The translations under genes and the position numbers were made by a program. A DNA stretch of 64,000 nt from Sulfurovum zhangzhouensis (lineage in GTDB: Bacteria > Campylobacterota > Campylobacteria > Campylobacterales > Sulfurovaceae), in the NCBI RefSeq assembly GCF_030347965.1, contig NZ_JAQIBD010000003.1, positions 62,001-126,000 on the forward strand, read 5' to 3'. Below the pieces are notes generated by a model. The model was not told where the DNA came from and did no database searches. It saw only the letters and a list, made by a program, of their open reading frames with translations. Shown in pieces: positions 51,718-61,828 of this stretch; position 1 is the first letter of the stretch; each line of letters opens with the position of its first letter.

Positions 51718-52476
51718 TTAGACCCCCTGTGTCGTATCAAAAACACGGATATGTAGTCTATCACTATACCGAAAATTATGCTTCATACAAAATCCGAAAA
51801 CAGCTTTGTCATTTTTCCATATTGTATCACGACTTTCCCCTACCGGCATACAATATACTGCTAACTGCGGAACGATCTCTCTGATCTCTTTGATCTCTTC
51901 CAATGCCGTACTCTCGATCAAAGGGGTATCTATCGTAAATTTCAGAAACGCTTCTTTTGCAGAGTTTGCAATTGCATTTAACGCTTCAGGTAAGATACGT
52001 TTTGCTTTTGGTTCACCTGAGTTGGAAAGTTTGAGTGAAAGAGAGAATATACAGGATGCATACGCAGGATAAGATTCAAAATCAATCTCAACTGTCCCAT
52101 TAGTCTCAAAGGTTACATCAATGCCTGCATCTATCAACCATTGTACTACGTCATAAAAAGTTTCATCTTTATGGTAAAGTAATGGCTCTCCACCGGTGAT
52201 CACCACATGAGGTAAATATCCGATCTGTTCGAACTCGGCATTAAGTTTTTCTATAAGAGCGGAAGCTTGCTCTATCTTTATCCAGGACTTGGCGAAACCT
52301 CTATCTACTGCAAAGTAAGTGTCACATCCATACTGAACCTCTCCATTCACCTCGTAACGTGCACCAAACCCAGGACAACTCAGGTTACACCCTGCAGTCC
52401 GTAAAAAGTAAGATGGTACTCCGGCGTATTTCCCTTCTCCCTGTATAGAAAAAAACTCTTCAGTAAGATAAAACAT
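51718..52476 (-). CDS. queE: 7-carboxy-7-deazaguanine synthase, radical SAM
   Basis: 252 residues. [11 protein letters not shown] at the N terminus and a radical-SAM core. The [4Fe-4S] cysteines are Cys30, Cys34 and Cys51: the last gap is 16 residues, not 2, because a stretch rich in Gly and acidic residues ([16 protein letters not shown]) is inserted. TGGEPLLY binds SAM. It turns carboxytetrahydropterin into CDG, next step after queD. Coupled with moaA at its start. Confidence 0.92.
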   Translation of the reverse strand: MFYLTEEFFSIQGEGKYAGVPSYFLRTAGCNLSCPGFGARYEVNGEVQYGCDTYFAVDRGFAKSWIKIEQASALIEKLNAEFEQIGYLPHVVITGGEPLLYHKDETFYDVVQWLIDAGIDVTFETNGTVEIDFESYPAYASCIFSLSLKLSNSGEPKAKRILPEALNAIANSAKEAFLKFTIDTPLIESTALEEIKEIREIVPQLAVYCMPVGESRDTIWKNDKAVFGFCMKHNFRYSDRLHIRVFDTTQGV

Positions 52477-53450
52477 CAGCCACCCGTCTCATAAAATGCA
52501 CGCTTGGATAGCTCTCTGTCTTCAAGCTCTTCTTCACTCCAACGGTTCTCTTTCGGCTTATCTTTAAGTACCTGTGCAAGTACACCTGCAGCACTTTCAA
52601 CATCGCCTTTTTTCACATGTTCTGCAATACTCATCGCTTCATCAAAGTAAAGACAGGGGATCAAGAATCCTTCGGCCGTAAGACGGATACGGTTACAGCT
52701 TTCACAAAAATCATGCTTATGCGGATCGATCAATCCAAACTCGTACCCATCATCAAGCAGATAGTTAAATGAAGGGCTTGCACCTTCACGTCCGAGTGCT
52801 TTGATCGTATGACGTTCTTTTACCTTCGCGAGGATCTCACGTCCATGCATCCCTTTAAGTGCTTTATCTGCATGTTCATTTTCCATATATTCGATAAAAC
52901 GTACTTTCATACCATGTGCTTTACAATAATCCATCACATCAAGGATCTCATCGTCATTGATACCTTTAAGCGGTACCATATTGATCTTTACTTGAAGTCC
53001 TACTTCTAAAGCTTTATCTATCCCTTTAAGTACTTCACTTAGTACGTCTTTCCCTGCTACTTTTGCTGCAACATCAGTTTTTAGTGAGTCTAGAGAAATA
53101 TTGAGCCTCTTCAATCCTGCATCTTTCAACCTTTGTGCGGCATCAGGAAGCAGAAAAGCATTTGTCGTCAATGCCAGATCAATATCAGGTTTATAGTCTG
53201 AGATCATTTTGATAAACTTATCCAGATCCTCTCTAAGTAGCGGTTCCCCACCGGTAATTCTGATCTTGTTCACGCCTTCATCTATGGCTACCTTCACAAA
53301 CAAAAAGAGCTCTTCAAAACTTAGTAGATTCTCTTTGGGTACCCATGAAAAGGGCTTTTCCGGCATACAGTACTGACATCTAAAATTACATCGCTCTGTT
53401 ACTGAGATACGAAGATAGTTAACAGTACGTCCGTGTCCATCTATAAGCAT
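52476..53450 (-). CDS. moaA: GTP 3',8-cyclase (molybdopterin synthesis)
   Basis: 324 residues. Radical-SAM Cys21, Cys25, Cys28 (CNFRCQYC) and the second cluster in [14 protein letters not shown]...PC. The protein ends in GG, the tail needed for activity. First step of molybdenum cofactor synthesis. It sits in an operon with queE and queD; the order moaA-queE-queD joins two radical-SAM pterin-related pathways that both start from GTP. Confidence 0.96.
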   Translation of the reverse strand: MLIDGHGRTVNYLRISVTERCNFRCQYCMPEKPFSWVPKENLLSFEELFLFVKVAIDEGVNKIRITGGEPLLREDLDKFIKMISDYKPDIDLALTTNAFLLPDAAQRLKDAGLKRLNISLDSLKTDVAAKVAGKDVLSEVLKGIDKALEVGLQVKINMVPLKGINDDEILDVMDYCKAHGMKVRFIEYMENEHADKALKGMHGREILAKVKERHTIKALGREGASPSFNYLLDDGYEFGLIDPHKHDFCESCNRIRLTAEGFLIPCLYFDEAMSIAEHVKKGDVESAAGVLAQVLKDKPKENRWSEEELEDRELSKRAFYETGG

Positions 53451-53615
53451 TACATATCCATAATTCCCAAAAAAAATAACATTTTTGAGATAAATTTTTT
53501 TGTAGGGTATCCAAAACTAGATAAAAATAGGATAATAGTGATCAAACGTAAAAAGTCTTGAAAAATGAAGTTTAAAAATGTAATTAGCCAAGAGCGGCAA
53601 GTCGCGAGAGCTTTC

Positions 53616-53664
53616 CGCTGAGAAAAACTCAGCGTTAGCGTAGCAAATAGGGCTTCGCCCTATT
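53616..53664 (-). terminator. Double hairpin after petC
   Basis: Stem AATAGGGC/GCCCTATT with a TTC loop (53646-53664), 8 bases after the petC stop, then CGCTGAG/CTCAGCG with a 5-base loop (53616-53634). The flanks hold further GC-rich sequence (CGGCAAGTCGCGAGAG). Together they probably end the petABC message. The remaining 160 bases to the moaA start show no gene. Confidence 0.65.
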
Positions 53665-53672
53665 GCGTCAAA

Positions 53673-54620
53673 TTAATGTAAATCTCTCCACTGATACTTT
53701 TTCCATAGGAATGCGAGGAAAGCAAATACAACAAAGAAGAGAATCACATACGGTCCTACTGCCTCTCTTTTTGGTTTACTCGGATCACCGATCTCAGTAA
53801 GGAATTCTTTCACTTTCTCATATCCCTCTTCATTTAGACCAACTCTAGGCATTGAGGTACCTGGAAGCTGAGTTTGAGGGTTTTCGATGAATGTTTCAAG
53901 GAAGTGCTCACTTCTTGCTCTAATGATGATAGAAAGATCCGGTGGCAATTTACCCATGTATCCTTTTACACCGTCTTGTGCGTCAAGTACATTGATTTTA
54001 TATGCCAGTGCATCTTTCTCATACTTGAATGTCGGTGTATCTCCAAGCTGTGTCATTTTCGCATAACGCATCGCGTGACATCTGCTACATGCATCCGTGA
54101 ATGCTTCCTTAGGAGTCACTTCTCCTGCTTTTTTAGCCTTAAGATAAGCTACGACATCAGCGATAGATTGATTGTCCATGAACATTGTCATAACAGGACC
54201 CATCGGATGCATCATAGGATCTGCAAATTTGTGATCAGTATTCATCGCCATAGCAGGGTTTTTCACAACTGCGATCAAGTATTTCTTATCATACAATGCA
54301 CCTGCATGCTCAAGGCTTGGTGGTACGACACCGCCCATTGCGACAGCACCATCCATATGACATCCCATACACATTGCAAACCCGGCTTCACCAGCTGCAA
54401 CATTACCTTCAAGTTTCGCGATCTCGTTTACGTCATTCCAGAACGCTTTTTTAGTCTCTTTTTTTTCATCAGATGCTTGTTCTACATCTGCTGTACCATC
54501 ATAGACAAATCCATGTCCTTCTACATGCTTATGCATTTTTGAGTGAGCAAAAGGCTCAACCCCGTAGTAAGTGACAAGTGTAAAGAATACAACAATTGCT
54601 AATATTTTTAGTTCTCTCAT
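53673..54620 (-). CDS. petC: Cytochrome c1-type subunit of bc1 complex, diheme
   Basis: 315 residues. N-terminal membrane segment (about 6-21), two CxxCH sites: CMGCH (84-88) and CSRCH (178-182), and a C-terminal membrane helix (about 290-308). Two haems mark the Campylobacterota diheme c1 family, unlike single-haem mitochondrial c1. It passes electrons from the Rieske protein to soluble cytochromes. Third gene of petABC. Confidence 0.93.
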   Translation of the reverse strand: MRELKILAIVVFFTLVTYYGVEPFAHSKMHKHVEGHGFVYDGTADVEQASDEKKETKKAFWNDVNEIAKLEGNVAAGEAGFAMCMGCHMDGAVAMGGVVPPSLEHAGALYDKKYLIAVVKNPAMAMNTDHKFADPMMHPMGPVMTMFMDNQSIADVVAYLKAKKAGEVTPKEAFTDACSRCHAMRYAKMTQLGDTPTFKYEKDALAYKINVLDAQDGVKGYMGKLPPDLSIIIRARSEHFLETFIENPQTQLPGTSMPRVGLNEEGYEKVKEFLTEIGDPSKPKREAVGPYVILFFVVFAFLAFLWKKYQWRDLH

Positions 54621-54632
54621 CTTACCTGCCTC

Positions 54633-55853
54633 CTATAGTTTTTTCTCAAGTTTTGTGATTACTATCAATGCAGGCCCCAATAAGAGGAAGATAACCGCTG
54701 CAACTGCTCCTAAAGTATTGAAGATTCCTTCCGGTGGAAGTTTCCCAAGCACAGTAAGTACGATCATATCAATAAGGAATACCCAGAACCATACAAAGAA
54801 CAATCCTCTTTTGTGTGCAGGTGCAACATTTGGACTTCTATCAATGAACGGAAGCATGAATAGTGCAACTTGAGCAATACCAAATGCGATCAATCCTGGA
54901 TCTTTAGGGAATGGTCTCAAAATCTCATAACTCCATAGGAAGTACCACTCCGGATAGATATGCGGTGGTGTTTTCAATCCATCTGCCGGGTCAAAGTTTA
55001 CCGGGTCCATTGCAAATTCAAAATGGTAGAACACCAAATAGAAGAACAGGATAAAGTATACACCCATTACAAAAACATCTTTACTTAAGAATACCGGATT
55101 GAACGGAATCACTTTTGATTCTTTTTTCTTACCAGCTTTGTAAAGTTCAGCTGCCTCTTCAAAATCGATCTCTGCACCCTCTTGGTTGTTAACATGCGGG
55201 ATACGAAGTGTACCGAAGTGAAGTACGATAAGCCCTATGATTACAAGTGGCAATAATAATACGTGAAGCATGAAGAATCTTGTAAGGAACGCATCACCAG
55301 GTACATAGTCACCTCTAATCCATTCAACAAGACCATACGCCTCAAGAGAACCACCAGAGAAAAGGTTTGTAATAACCATACCAGCCCAGTAACTCATCTG
55401 TCCCCATGGAAGCATATACCCAGAGAAAGCTTCTGCAGAAAAAGTCACAAATAACAACATACCTGAGATCCAGATAAGCTCTCTACCTTTTTTATATGAA
55501 CCGTAGTAGATACCCGTGAACATATGGATATAGATGATCAAGAATACGACTGATGCCGCTACCCCATGAATATGTCTCCAAAGCCAACCGAAACCAACTT
55601 CAGACATGATCGTATAGTTTACAGAATCAAATGCCATATTGACATCTGGCTTGTAGTACATCAAAAGAAAAATACCGGAGATAAGTAGCAAACCGAAAGT
55701 CGCTGCAAGTACCATTCCCATTGCCCATAGAAAGTTAATATCTTTTGGAATCCAATACTCTGTTGAAAGGACTCTTTTCAGAGTATTGACCGCTAAACGC
55801 TCATCTAACCATTTTTCAGAAAATGGTCTTGCTTTTTCATCAAATTTTGCCAT
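54633..55853 (-). CDS. petB: Cytochrome b of bc1 complex
   Basis: 406 residues, about eight membrane helices. The four haem-ligand histidines are in WLWRHIHG...IYIHMF and FFMLHVLLLP...LHFGTL, and the Qo-site PEWYFLW is present. It oxidises menaquinol and moves protons. It lies 10 bases from petA and 13 from petC. Long fused form (b plus subunit IV-like). Confidence 0.96.
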   Translation of the reverse strand: MAKFDEKARPFSEKWLDERLAVNTLKRVLSTEYWIPKDINFLWAMGMVLAATFGLLLISGIFLLMYYKPDVNMAFDSVNYTIMSEVGFGWLWRHIHGVAASVVFLIIYIHMFTGIYYGSYKKGRELIWISGMLLFVTFSAEAFSGYMLPWGQMSYWAGMVITNLFSGGSLEAYGLVEWIRGDYVPGDAFLTRFFMLHVLLLPLVIIGLIVLHFGTLRIPHVNNQEGAEIDFEEAAELYKAGKKKESKVIPFNPVFLSKDVFVMGVYFILFFYLVFYHFEFAMDPVNFDPADGLKTPPHIYPEWYFLWSYEILRPFPKDPGLIAFGIAQVALFMLPFIDRSPNVAPAHKRGLFFVWFWVFLIDMIVLTVLGKLPPEGIFNTLGAVAAVIFLLLGPALIVITKLEKKL

Positions 55854-55863
55854 CTTCTCTCCC

Positions 55864-56370
55864 TTATACTATTAGACCAGCGTCTTTCATTTTTTTAAAC
55901 TCAGGTCCTTCTTCACCAAGTACTAGTGTAGTACCTTCGATTTTGAACGGAGGTATCTCTAGTGGACTTGGCGGCGGTCCAAAGATCTGATGTCCTGCAG
56001 TATCAAATTCTCCCCCGTGACAAGCACACTTGAATTTTTTAGCATCTGGCAAATATGCCGGAATACATCCAAGGTGCGTACATAGACCTATAGATACGTG
56101 AAATCTGTCAGAACCGATTACGATATCTCTTTCATCCTGCGTCATATCCGCTGACTTCTTAAGTACAAAAATTGGCTTCCCTCTCCATTTTTCTACATTT
56201 AGCACATTTTCTTGTGCAGCACTCAGATCAATAGTGGTAAAACCAGCAGCTTTAACACTTGGTAACGGATCCCAGCTACGCTTCATTGCATAGAGTGCAC
56301 CCAGGCCACCCAATGCAGTAAAGCCACCTAGTGCCATACCCATAAAGTCTCTACGACCTTTTTCTTTCAT
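55864..56370 (-). CDS. petA: Rieske iron-sulfur subunit of bc1 complex
   Basis: 168 residues. N-terminal Tat-like signal/anchor (GRRDFMGMALGGF, about 5-28) and the [2Fe-2S] boxes CTHLGC (97-102) and CACHGG (115-120), whose Cys and His bind the cluster. A longer frame has 11 more residues but AAGGAG favours the ATG at 56370. First gene of petABC, with a TATAAT box at 56406. Confidence 0.96.
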   Translation of the reverse strand: MKEKGRRDFMGMALGGFTALGGLGALYAMKRSWDPLPSVKAAGFTTIDLSAAQENVLNVEKWRGKPIFVLKKSADMTQDERDIVIGSDRFHVSIGLCTHLGCIPAYLPDAKKFKCACHGGEFDTAGHQIFGPPPSPLEIPPFKIEGTTLVLGEEGPEFKKMKDAGLIV

Positions 56371-56405
56371 ACCTACTCCTTTCCTTTTGTTATGTTTAAC
56401 CATAT

Positions 56406-56411
56406 ATTATA
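56406..56411 (-). promoter_or_regulatory. -10 box of petABC
   Basis: TATAAT on the minus strand (CTACTATAATATATGG context) with phased T-rich DNA upstream. It is 36 bases before the petA start and would drive the bc1 operon. Confidence 0.7.
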
Positions 56412-56485
56412 GTAGATATTAAATAAAAATATAATTGAAAAATTCCATTAATTTGGGGATAAAAAAAGTTCTTGTTTCTGGGAGT

Positions 56486-56512
56486 AAATTAGGAGATTTG
56501 AACTCCTAATTT
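56486..56512. terminator. Hairpin between GT-B-like gene and petA
   Basis: Perfect 10-bp stem AAATTAGGAG/CTCCTAATTT, 7-base loop, 13 bases after the stop of the upstream gene at 56526. On the plus strand a run of six T follows, on the minus strand only short T runs. Confidence 0.6.
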
Positions 56513-56525
56513 TTTGATGTTTTAA

Positions 56526-57389
56526 TTAGCTTTTAAGTCTGTCAATCAGTTGGTCGGAAATTTGATCAACTGAGAAGTTAAGTGTTTTTTCACTCTTTTG
56601 ATTTTTATCTACTCCTTCATAAGCAGCTCTATTAAAACCTTCAATCACAGGTATATCAAGTCCCTTGATCACTGAAAGCGGGATGATATCTTCTCTTGCT
56701 GTATTGATATAGACTACTTTTGCACCGCATACATGGGCTTCCAACGCAGTCTGTCCAGATGCTGTCACGATATGAGAAGAGGTTTTGAGTAGATCTTCAT
56801 ACTCTTCAGCTTCATGAAGTCTCTCAAAGATTTCAGCCAACTCATCTTCATACTTCACAAAAAAATAGTTCCCAAGCAGCAGTTCCATACCCGCATTTTG
56901 AAAAAATTCTTTATTACTCAAGATCTCTTTGTCATAGTCTGCATCTGAAAGAAAAAAGAGTACTCTCTCCTTTTTGGGTTCACTACTCTCATACATGCTG
57001 TCTACAATGAGTGCCTCTATACAGTTCTCATCATCACACTCAGGCTTAAAAAGTACTTCACTCACGCGGACTTCATCTTCAGAACTGTTGGCAAAACGAA
57101 ATACATGAGAAAAGTCTGAACAGTACTTCTGGATACGCCCCCTGTCATCTTCTGGAGTATCCATAATGATCGAATCGCCCGTATCAGCGATCGCATCGAT
57201 ATCCATGACTCCTTCAATGGTCACATAATCACGCAACCCTAACTCTCTGGCTGCTAATCCTGCTCTAAAATCATTGACCAAAAGTCTTGTCTCTACGCCT
57301 TTATCGTTTAATGCTTTTAACAATGCTACTGCTCTTTTGACTCGATCCAGACCTATCTTATGCCCGGTATTTGCATAGTAGTACAACAT
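56526..57389 (-). CDS. GT-B-fold protein, possibly PseG/MurG-like
   Basis: 287 residues. The C-terminal half (SSHIVTASGQTALEAHVCGAKVVYI) resembles the nucleotide-sugar-binding part of GT-B enzymes such as PseG or MurG. The N terminus (MLYYYANTGHKIGLDRVKRA) resembles GT-B proteins, with a G-rich region missing. It may be a sugar transferase or nucleotide-sugar hydrolase of surface glycans, but no other glycan genes are near. It follows mnmG. Confidence 0.6.
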   Translation of the reverse strand: MLYYYANTGHKIGLDRVKRAVALLKALNDKGVETRLLVNDFRAGLAARELGLRDYVTIEGVMDIDAIADTGDSIIMDTPEDDRGRIQKYCSDFSHVFRFANSSEDEVRVSEVLFKPECDDENCIEALIVDSMYESSEPKKERVLFFLSDADYDKEILSNKEFFQNAGMELLLGNYFFVKYEDELAEIFERLHEAEEYEDLLKTSSHIVTASGQTALEAHVCGAKVVYINTAREDIIPLSVIKGLDIPVIEGFNRAAYEGVDKNQKSEKTLNFSVDQISDQLIDRLKS

Positions 57390-57448
57390 TTATTATCCTT
57401 GTCTTGCAATCTCTATATCTTGTTATACCGAAGTTAACTAAAAAACTT

Positions 57449-59323
57449 CTATTTATTCTTCTGTTTTTGTCGCATTTTAATGTGTACGTGTAGTATCTCC
57501 AATGATGCAGGTGTGATACCAGAGATCTCTGATGCTGCAAACAGTGTCGGAGGAGTTGCTTTTTCAAGCTTTTCAACCACTTCGTTACTCAAACCTGATA
57601 CAGTTCGGTATTCAAAATCTTCAGGGATTTTAACTTTAAGCATGTCTTTCATCTTTTCAATCTGCTTTTGCTGATTTTCAATATAACGGCTGTACTTCGC
57701 CTCTACCAGAATTTGCTCTACTACCTCATCGCTGTACTTATCAAATTCAGGTAAAAGAGTGATAAGTTTATCTCTGTCAAAATCACCACGCCCGATCACA
57801 TCGATCCATGCTGTCTTATCATTGATCTTGACCGCTCCTATCTCTTCAAGTTGGGCAAGAAACTCTTTGGTCGGTGTCACAAAGTTATCACGTAAAAAGC
57901 TTAGTGCTTCCTCAATGTCCGCTCTTTTTGCTTCAAACTTTTCAATATAGTCTTCATCAAGCAGACCAAGCTCTTTACCATAAGGAGAAAGCCTCATATC
58001 AGCATTATCCTCACGCAACAATAGTCTATACTCTGCACGGCTTGTGAACATACGGTATGGTTCTCTCGTTCCCTTTGTCACTAGATCATCGATCAAAACC
58101 CCGATGTATGCTTCATCACGTCTGAGTATCAAAGGCTCTTTCCCCTGTATACTGAGTGCTGCGTTGATGCCGGCCATAAGCCCCTGTGCTGCTGCCTCTT
58201 CATATCCTGTCGTTCCATTGACCTGACCAGCAAAGTAGAGTCCCTCGATCTTTTTGACCTCAAGCGTATGCTTTAACTCTGTCGGATAGAGATAATCATA
58301 CTCGATTGCATAACCGTAACGTACGATCTTTGCATTCTCCATCCCTTCTACTGAATGGATCATATCCAGCTGTACATCAGTTGGCAAAGAAGTACTCATA
58401 CCATTGATATAAAACTCAGTAGCTTCCATCGTTTGTGGCTCTACAAAGATCTGATGACGAGGTCTGTCCCTAAAACGGTTGATCTTATCTTCGATACTTG
58501 GACAATACCTTGGTCCCATCCCTTCGATCTGGCCTGAGAACATTGGTGCACGGTAAAAGTTACTCTCGATAATATTGTGAGTTGTCTCATTGGTATAAGT
58601 CACATAACAAGGTAACTGAGTAGGGTTAAAGGTCTTTTTATCTGTACGGAATGAAAATGGTGGAGGAGGTACATCACCCGGTTGTTCTTCCATCACACTA
58701 AAATCAATACTTTTACCATCGATCCTTGCACAGGTACCTGTTTTCAACCTTCCGATCTCAAGGCCTAATCCTCTTAGATACTCAGCCAGTTTTACAGAGG
58801 CAAATTCTCCCTGTCTTCCTGCAGTCTGTGTCTTTTCACCAATATGGATCAGTCCGTTAAGAAATGTACCGGCAGTGATGATCACCTTAGGTGCCATATA
58901 CTCATTGCCAAGCTGTGTAGTAACACCCTTCACAACATTATCTTCAATAATCAGCCCTTCTACGATCTCCTGCTTCACATCCAGGTTTTCCGTGTTAAGC
59001 ACTACTTTCCTCATATAGATACGGTAAGCATCCATATCGATCTGTGCCCTAGTCCCTCTTACGGCTGGACCGCGAGAAGCATTTAAAGTACGAAACTGAA
59101 TACCTGTTTTATCCGTACATAATCCCATCTCTCCACCAAGTGCATCGACTTCGCGTACGAGGTGCCCCTTTGCCAATCCACCGATAGCAGGGTTACAGGA
59201 TGAAGCACCGATCTGCTCGGCCAATATCGTCACCATCAGTGTCTTCACACCCATACGTGCTGAAGCTAGTGCTGCTTCGATACCAGAATGACCGCCACCG
59301 ATGACTATTACTTCATAATTCAT
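57449..59323 (-). CDS. mnmG: tRNA uridine 5-carboxymethylaminomethyl modification enzyme
   Basis: 624 residues. FAD-binding [12 protein letters not shown] at the N terminus, [11 protein letters not shown] and GFER-like [17 protein letters not shown] motifs of MnmG. With MnmE it modifies U34 of tRNAs for NNA/NNG codons. The start at 59323 with GGAG 6 bases upstream is preferred to M1 at 59338. It is divergent from ribE. The MnmC-like gene downstream of ribE belongs to the same tRNA pathway. Confidence 0.96.
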   Translation of the reverse strand: MNYEVIVIGGGHSGIEAALASARMGVKTLMVTILAEQIGASSCNPAIGGLAKGHLVREVDALGGEMGLCTDKTGIQFRTLNASRGPAVRGTRAQIDMDAYRIYMRKVVLNTENLDVKQEIVEGLIIEDNVVKGVTTQLGNEYMAPKVIITAGTFLNGLIHIGEKTQTAGRQGEFASVKLAEYLRGLGLEIGRLKTGTCARIDGKSIDFSVMEEQPGDVPPPPFSFRTDKKTFNPTQLPCYVTYTNETTHNIIESNFYRAPMFSGQIEGMGPRYCPSIEDKINRFRDRPRHQIFVEPQTMEATEFYINGMSTSLPTDVQLDMIHSVEGMENAKIVRYGYAIEYDYLYPTELKHTLEVKKIEGLYFAGQVNGTTGYEEAAAQGLMAGINAALSIQGKEPLILRRDEAYIGVLIDDLVTKGTREPYRMFTSRAEYRLLLREDNADMRLSPYGKELGLLDEDYIEKFEAKRADIEEALSFLRDNFVTPTKEFLAQLEEIGAVKINDKTAWIDVIGRGDFDRDKLITLLPEFDKYSDEVVEQILVEAKYSRYIENQQKQIEKMKDMLKVKIPEDFEYRTVSGLSNEVVEKLEKATPPTLFAASEISGITPASLEILHVHIKMRQKQKNK

Positions 59324-59359
59324 TGAATTCTCCATCAATCTTTGCTAATAAGATTTTGC

Positions 59360-59365
59360 TATAAT
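59360..59365 (+). promoter_or_regulatory. -10 box of ribE
   Basis: TATAAT in TTTGCTATAATTATC, 33 bases before the ribE ATG. It shares an AT-rich divergent region with mnmG; the complement TATAAT-like ATATAAT (59371-59376) could be the mnmG promoter. Confidence 0.6.
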
Positions 59366-59397
59366 TATCGAATTATATCCAAATATATTGAGGTACT

Positions 59398-60015
59398 ATG
59401 TTTACAGGTCTTATCCGGGAAATCGCTACTGTCAAAAGCTATCGAAATAATATTTTGACGATCCAGTCCAAACACAAAGCAAAGCTGGGTGACTCTATTG
59501 CGATCAACGGGGTATGTCTGACAGTTATCAAGGTCAATAGTGACGGATTTGATCTGGAACTTGCAGATGAAACACGTTCAATCATCGATGAATCGAAGAT
59601 CACAGGACAGGTACATATGGAACCTGCGATGAAAATGAATGACCGGTTTGAAGGACACATCGTACAGGGACATGTAGACTGTGTGGGAACTGTAGCCAAG
59701 ATCACTCCAAGAGAAAATGCTACGGACTTCATCATCAAGGTGGATTCAAAATACATAGCTCATATCGTGCCTAAAGGTTCGATCACTATTGATGGTATCT
59801 CTTTAACCGTTAATGATGTCTTTGAAGATAGTTTTCGTCTAACCATCATCCCTCATACGCTCAATGAAACACTGATGAAAAATTATAAGGTGGGTACAAC
59901 GCTCAATGTGGAAACTGATCTTTTTGCAAGATATATCGATCATATCCTTTCACACAGGAACAGGAAAAAATCAATGAGCTGGGATGAAGTCGATGCGATT
60001 CAGATGAGTTATTGA
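59398..60015 (+). CDS. ribE: Riboflavin synthase, alpha subunit
   Basis: 205 residues, two lumazine-binding beta-barrel repeats: the first MFTGLIREIATV..., the second from about residue 95 (GHIVQGHVDCVGT...). SIAINGVCLTV and SITIDGISLTV are the substrate motifs. It dismutates two 6,7-dimethyl-8-ribityllumazine molecules. No FMN riboswitch was seen upstream. Its stop overlaps the MnmC-like stop by seven bases (convergent). Confidence 0.94.
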   Translation: MFTGLIREIATVKSYRNNILTIQSKHKAKLGDSIAINGVCLTVIKVNSDGFDLELADETRSIIDESKITGQVHMEPAMKMNDRFEGHIVQGHVDCVGTVAKITPRENATDFIIKVDSKYIAHIVPKGSITIDGISLTVNDVFEDSFRLTIIPHTLNETLMKNYKVGTTLNVETDLFARYIDHILSHRNRKKSMSWDEVDAIQMSY

Positions 60016-60785
60016 AACTCCTTATCGCTTATGCTTCTGGCATCTTTATTTCTCTGCTTTTTCAGTTCCATATCTACATACTCCAATCCTTCGATCATTT
60101 GAGGACTCGCAATAGTCGATCTTCTCGCCTCTTCACCATAATAAATAAAGATCTCAAAACCATTTTCATATAAACCCATACGCGTAGCTATCGCTGTCGA
60201 ATAGGTCGTAATGATCGCATCATCATTACAGATCACACGAATATCATGGAAGTACTCTTTTGTCCAGAGTAATGGATTTTGCTTAGGGCTAAATGCATCC
60301 TGATAAACGATATCTATCTTCTCACTGATCTTTGGGATCACTTCTCTGGCATCACCGATCAGTACTTCGATCTTAAACTGTTCATCTTCATAACAGAAGT
60401 TTTGAGAAAGTTCCCGGATAATCGGTTTGAAACTGTCAAACTCTTTAGGATACTCAAATGTTGAAAGTGACTCGACAAGTTCCCGGTCAAATTCCGGAGA
60501 AATGATATGCACCTTAGTATCCAAATGGTTTAATTTAACATAGTAAAGTGTAGCTAAGGTATTGTACCCCAGGCCAAAACATATATCGAGTATGGTAAGT
60601 TTGTCTTTGTATTTTTGGAGAGAAAAAGCGGGAATGACATGCTTTTGCAGTGACTCCTGCAATGCACCGTCTTTTGTTGAGTGGTATGCTTGATCGAACT
60701 CTTTCGAGTAAAGCGTCATTGAACCGTCCTCAGTTACAATCACCTCTTTTTGACCTCTTAGGGATTCATCATATCCGCTGCCCAC
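60009..60785 (-). CDS. MnmC/DUF752-type tRNA methyltransferase
   Basis: 258 residues. AdoMet fold with DICFGLGYNTLA (SAM loop) and QDAFSPKQNPLLWT; YHSTKDGALQES is the MnmC signature. It lacks the C-terminal FAD oxidase part of E. coli MnmC, so it is the methyltransferase half (MnmD-like), making mnm5U from nm5U in tRNA. The start is GTG with a perfect AAAGGAGG. I recall a stand-alone MnmC-like protein in this group. mnmG in this window is in the same pathway. Confidence 0.85.
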   Translation of the reverse strand: MGSGYDESLRGQKEVIVTEDGSMTLYSKEFDQAYHSTKDGALQESLQKHVIPAFSLQKYKDKLTILDICFGLGYNTLATLYYVKLNHLDTKVHIISPEFDRELVESLSTFEYPKEFDSFKPIIRELSQNFCYEDEQFKIEVLIGDAREVIPKISEKIDIVYQDAFSPKQNPLLWTKEYFHDIRVICNDDAIITTYSTAIATRMGLYENGFEIFIYYGEEARRSTIASPQMIEGLEYVDMELKKQRNKDARSISDKEFQ

Positions 60786-60805
60786 ACTAATACCTCCTTT
60801 CTACT

Positions 60806-61111
60806 CTAAAAACCGATTTCATCCAGTTCTTTGAACTTAAATGCCGAGAGTATCTCCTCAATCGTCTCTTCTTCACGGCGAGCAAGACACATCATCCCTT
60901 CATTCATAAAATCCATGGCATTCTCAAAACGGTTTTCAAGGATAACAAAGTCAATCCAATCTGCACCTGTTTCCGTCCTGTCATCATGGAATGTAATAGA
61001 CTTTGCTTCTCCTTCATCGAATTCTACCAGTGCCCACTTTTTCATATCAGGCAAAGCAGTGATCTTAGCCTGAATTCCGTTATCACTGTCTACAGGTATA
61101 AGGATTAGCAT
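60806..61111 (-). CDS. Small conserved protein, NifX-like fold guess
   Basis: 101 residues, with an alpha/beta pattern. The start [18 protein letters not shown] is like the opening of NifX/NifB C-terminal-type domains (dinitrogenase cofactor-binding fold), but the rest ([28 protein letters not shown]) differs. No metal motif. Its ATG overlaps the luxS stop, so it is co-translated with luxS. I do not know the function. Confidence 0.6.
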   Translation of the reverse strand: MLILIPVDSDNGIQAKITALPDMKKWALVEFDEGEAKSITFHDDRTETGADWIDFVILENRFENAMDFMNEGMMCLARREEETIEEILSAFKFKELDEIGF

Positions 61112-61623
61112 GTTGCTGCCTTTTGAAGTTGCTTTTTACTCATTTTAAGCTTTTTATTGCTCATTGTACCGATACCCTCATCAAGTACTTTTTGTGCGAT
61201 CTCTTGTGCTTCATTTAAAGAGTGCATCTTACATGTTCCGCACTGATAGATATTAAGTTCAGGGATATCGCTTTCGCTTTTCACTTCCAGAACATCTTCC
61301 ATTGATTCTTTCCATGCTTTGGCTACCTCTTTTTTCTTAGGTGTACCCAGTAAAGACATATAGAAACCGGTACGGCATCCCATAGGAGAGATATCGATAA
61401 TCTCCACATTCTTACTGTTAAGATGGTCCCTCATAAAACCTGCAAAAAGATGCTCAAGCGTATGGATGCCTTTCTCAGAAAGCATCTCTTTGTTAGGCTG
61501 TGTAAATCTTAGATCAAATACTGTAATTGCATCACCGCTTGGACTACTCATCTTCTTTGCTACACGTACTGCAGGTGCTTTCATTTTTGTGTGGTCTACT
61601 GTAAAACTATCTAATAACGGCAT
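61105..61623 (-). CDS. luxS: S-ribosylhomocysteine lyase
   Basis: 172 residues. It cleaves S-ribosylhomocysteine to homocysteine and DPD (AI-2 precursor). The metal ligands are His54 and His58 (HTLEH) and Cys128 (QCGTC); the catalytic Cys83 is in GCRTGFY. Cys131 is extra. No pfs/mtn gene is adjacent. The small overlapping gene follows. Confidence 0.96.
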   Translation of the reverse strand: MPLLDSFTVDHTKMKAPAVRVAKKMSSPSGDAITVFDLRFTQPNKEMLSEKGIHTLEHLFAGFMRDHLNSKNVEIIDISPMGCRTGFYMSLLGTPKKKEVAKAWKESMEDVLEVKSESDIPELNIYQCGTCKMHSLNEAQEIAQKVLDEGIGTMSNKKLKMSKKQLQKAATC

Positions 61624-61778
61624 AGATATTTTCCTTCTTATGATTTTTCAAATTATAACGGAAAAACTCATGAGTGAATCATGAATACAAAAGAGTTTGT
61701 TTAAAAAAATTGTAAAAGTAACACTTAAGGGTCTAATGCGTGTTGGGTAATTTAAAATAATTGATTTTAAAGTGCAGT

Positions 61779-61807
61779 GATCAAACGGAATAAAGATCCG
61801 TCTGATC
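61779..61807 (-). terminator. Hairpin after porB
   Basis: On the minus strand, GATCA/TGATC and ACGGA/TCCGT arms with a G-U pair form an 11-bp stem around TCTTTAT, 22 bases after the porB stop. No long U run follows. It may be a terminator or a 3' stabiliser. Confidence 0.5.
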
Positions 61808-61828
61808 GTAGAGATGAGGGAAGAAAGA

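Noticed and set aside
53874-54542. 222-residue ORF on the plus strand
   Set aside because: Antisense of petC, no motif and no start signal.
59324-59397. FMN riboswitch before ribE
   Set aside because: The gap is only 74 bases, AT-rich and holds a promoter; there is no room for an RFN element.
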